Shown: piece after piece, positions 62,028 through 64,000 of the stretch
Layout: every line of letters starts with the position of its first letter
Numbering within the stretch: position 1 is the first letter of the stretch
NCBI RefSeq assembly: GCF_900112365.1
Contig: NZ_FOLQ01000006.1
Coordinates: 310,001 to 374,000, forward strand
Direction of reading: 5' to 3'
DNA: 64,000 nucleotides
DNA from: Spirosoma endophyticum
GTDB taxonomy: Bacteria > Bacteroidota > Bacteroidia > Cytophagales > Spirosomataceae
Notes under the pieces: generated by a model
Database searches by the model: none
Told to the model about the DNA's origin: nothing
The model's input: the letters and a program-made list of their open reading frames with translations, nothing else
Translations under genes and position numbers: made by a program

Positions 62028-63473
62028 TTATAGTTCTTTTCGTAAACGGGCAACGGGAATATTGAGTTGCTCGCGGTATTTGGCGACCGTCCGCCGGGCA
62101 ATGTTGTATCCCCGTTCATTCAAAATTGTTTCAAGTTTATCATCCGATAGCGGATGGAGTTTTGGTTCATTATCGATCAGTTCTTTCAGGATATTCTTTA
62201 CCTCACGGCTGCTGACATCTTCGCCTGAGTCGGTTGAAATACCTTCCGAGAAAAAATACTTGAGCGGATAGATACCAAACTCCGTCTGAATTGATTTGCT
62301 GTTAGCCACCCGCGAGACTGTCGATACGTCCATGTCGATCATCGTGGCAATGTCTTTTAGGATCATGGGCCGTAGGCGGGACTCTTCGCCCGTCAGGAAA
62401 AAGTCGTACTGGAAGCGCACAATGGCGTTCATGGTTCTAAGCAGCGTTTGCTGACGTTGCTTGATGGCGTCAATGAACCACTTGGCCGCGTCTAGTTTCT
62501 GCTTCACAAACGATACCGTTTCTTTCAGGACTTTATTCTGTTTCTTGCTCTTGTCATACGTATCGAGCATATCGGAAAACGAGCGGCTGATCCGTAGCTC
62601 TGGCGCATTTTTTGAGTTTAGCGACAGTTCGAGTTTACCGCTACTGTTCGTCAGAATAAAATCGGGAATCAGGTATTGCACGGTGCCCGATTCGCCTTCC
62701 ACCGAGCCGGGTTTAGGATTCAGTTTGATGATAATATCAACGACCCGTTTGAGGGCTTCATCGCTGATGTTGAGTCGGTGCTGAATTTTGTCGTAGTGTT
62801 TTCGGGAGAACTCATCAAAGAATTCATTGATAATCCGAATGGCCAGCCCTACATACGGGTCACTCTGGTCTCTGCGCCGAAGTTGCAGAATCAGGCACTC
62901 CTGTAACGTTCGGGCGGCAATGCCCGGCGGATCGAACGACTGAATCTTGTGCAGCACCTCTTCGACTTCGTCGGTATCGGTAAAGATATTTTGCGAAAAA
63001 GCGAGGTCATTCACGATGGCCTGTATGGATCGACGGATATAGCCATCGGCTTCAATACTCCCAATCAGCTGCAACCCAATGATACGTTGCTCTTCACTTA
63101 AATCCAGATAGCCAAACTGCTGCATCAACGCATCGGTGAGGTTTGAACTAGTGGCCAGTGGCATATCACGATCCTCCTCGGCATAATTACCATCGCCCTG
63201 CATTTTGTATCCGGCGTAGTCTTCGTCCTTGATATATCCGTCTATGTCCAGCTCGTCGTCGCGTTCCTTGTAATCATCTCCGTCATCAAATGGGTCTTCC
63301 TCTTTTGGCTCATACTCCTCATCCATTCCCTCTTCAAGGGCTGGATTTATTTCCAGCTCCTCTTCTATGCGCGTGTCCAGTTCAGCCGTTGGAATCTGCA
63401 GCAGTTTAATAAACTGGATCTGCTGCGGAGATAGTTTTTGCTGAAGGGACTGAGAAAGGCTTAACTTCTGCAT
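62028..63473 (-). CDS. rpoN: RNA polymerase sigma-54 factor
   Basis: 481 aa. Region I is Gln/Leu-rich (LSQSLQQKLSPQQIQFIKLL), needed for activator response. An acidic region II follows (about 45-115, many Asp/Glu). Region III has the core-binding part and DNA-binding helix-turn-helix (DIATMIDMDVSTVSRVANSK). The RpoN box ARRTVAKYRE at 459-468 is exact and contacts the -24 element. All parts needed for function are present. It is the partner of the NtrC-type activator at 7751. Gene stands alone. Confidence 0.98.
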   Translation of the reverse strand: MQKLSLSQSLQQKLSPQQIQFIKLLQIPTAELDTRIEEELEINPALEEGMDEEYEPKEEDPFDDGDDYKERDDELDIDGYIKDEDYAGYKMQGDGNYAEEDRDMPLATSSNLTDALMQQFGYLDLSEEQRIIGLQLIGSIEADGYIRRSIQAIVNDLAFSQNIFTDTDEVEEVLHKIQSFDPPGIAARTLQECLILQLRRRDQSDPYVGLAIRIINEFFDEFSRKHYDKIQHRLNISDEALKRVVDIIIKLNPKPGSVEGESGTVQYLIPDFILTNSSGKLELSLNSKNAPELRISRSFSDMLDTYDKSKKQNKVLKETVSFVKQKLDAAKWFIDAIKQRQQTLLRTMNAIVRFQYDFFLTGEESRLRPMILKDIATMIDMDVSTVSRVANSKSIQTEFGIYPLKYFFSEGISTDSGEDVSSREVKNILKELIDNEPKLHPLSDDKLETILNERGYNIARRTVAKYREQLNIPVARLRKEL

Positions 63474-63609
63474 GATGGTATTGTCTGTCGATTAATCAGT
63501 TACGTTGAGTAGAATCAGTCATAGGCAAATCGGCCCTTACAATTATCAGACCAAAGTAGTGAGATTTTTGTTTTTGTCCCGATTAATTTTCTGTAAAGCC
63601 ACTGAATAG

Positions 63610-63617
63610 TACCTTCG
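63610..63617 (+). promoter_or_regulatory. -7 box TACCTTCG before pncB
   Basis: Same octamer as before both helicase genes. It lies only 6 bp before the ATG, so the transcript would have almost no leader. Confidence 0.35.
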
Positions 63618-63623
63618 TTACCT

Positions 63624-64000
63624 ATGACAAATAAGCTTTACGATACGTCGCTAAGTTTGCTGACGGATCTCTATCAGGTAACGATGGCCTATGGCTACTG
63701 GAAGTCGAAAACGGCCGAAAAAGAAGCCGTTTTTAATCTGTATTTTCGCAAAAATCCGTTCGGTGGCGGCTTTACGATAGCCTGCGGTTTAGCGAACGTA
63801 ATTGGCTACATCAATAACTTCGGTATCTCAAAAAAAGACCTGCGCTACCTCCGCACGCTCACTGGTCACGATGATGCGCCGATGTTCGAGGAAGAGTTTA
63901 TGGATTATCTGGCCAACCTGAAGCTCACGTGCAGCATCGACGCGATTCCGGAAGGAACGGTCGTGTTTCCGAATGAGCCGCTGGTTCGGGTACGCGGCCC
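63624..64000 (+). CDS. pncB: Nicotinate phosphoribosyltransferase, N-terminal part
   Basis: 125 complete codons before the window ends; the gene continues beyond. The start MTNKLYDTSLSLLTDLYQVT is the family N-terminus (LLTDLYQ-T-A binds substrate), followed by AYGYWKSKTAEKEAVFNLYF, NPFGGGFTIACGL and SIDAIPEGTVVFPNEPLVRV. The enzyme makes nicotinate mononucleotide from nicotinate and PRPP in NAD salvage. Start ATG at 63624 is supported by the box just ahead. Confidence 0.95.
   Translation, partial: MTNKLYDTSLSLLTDLYQVTMAYGYWKSKTAEKEAVFNLYFRKNPFGGGFTIACGLANVIGYINNFGISKKDLRYLRTLTGHDDAPMFEEEFMDYLANLKLTCSIDAIPEGTVVFPNEPLVRVRG

Overview
The window comes from the chromosome of a Bacteroidota bacterium, most likely a Cytophagales member of the Spirosoma type (inference; no 16S gene is present). 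The signs are a SusC/SusD pair, two secreted proteins with type IX secretion (T9SS) C-terminal sorting domains, start codons without clear Shine-Dalgarno sequences, and -7 promoter boxes of the form TAnnTTTG or TAnnTTCG. GC content is moderate, except for an AT-rich stretch at about 56.3-60.1 kb.

Layout. 1-7.7 kb: end of a SusC-type receptor, its SusD lipoprotein, and three Gfo/Idh/MocA-type oxidoreductases, forming a carbohydrate-uptake and sugar-oxidation cluster. 7.75-10.5 kb: an NtrC-type sigma-54 response regulator, converging with a group II PLP decarboxylase. 10.8-21.7 kb: an extended kdp potassium-uptake cluster in the order 28-aa membrane peptide, kdpF, kdpA, kdpB, kdpC, a second full-length kdpA, a porin, a KdpD lacking any kinase domain, and a separate membrane histidine kinase. 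21.7-25.4 kb: ThuA-like protein, gluconate-type permease and a fourth Gfo/Idh/MocA protein. 25.5-31 kb: two alpha/beta hydrolases, an unknown secreted protein and a LytTR two-component system. 31-43 kb: secreted and envelope proteins (PPC-like lipoprotein, beta-propeller, T9SS phosphoesterase, sialidase-like protein), YihY, two DinB proteins and TruC. 43-50.5 kb: two DEAD-box helicases, an ECF sigma/anti-sigma pair with two DUF4097-like proteins, and an acyltransferase-like membrane protein. 50.5-56.3 kb: YCII and SnoaL-like proteins, an AraC regulator, a TIM-barrel isomerase and a GH92 alpha-mannosidase. 56.3-60.1 kb: an AT-rich accessory island of small unknown genes, including a PD-(D/E)XK nuclease-like protein, next to a tRNA-Arg(ACG). 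60.3-64 kb: enoyl-CoA hydratase, a PAP2-like membrane protein, rpoN, and the start of pncB.

The most notable system is the kdp cluster. It has two divergent KdpA channels for a single KdpB/KdpC, and its KdpD sensor is split from the kinase. No KdpE is visible; the nearest response regulator is the sigma-54 activator upstream. The second point of interest is the island beside tRNA-Arg, whose genes are mostly of unknown function. Operon ends across the window carry long, often near-perfect hairpins, several belonging to dispersed repeat families.
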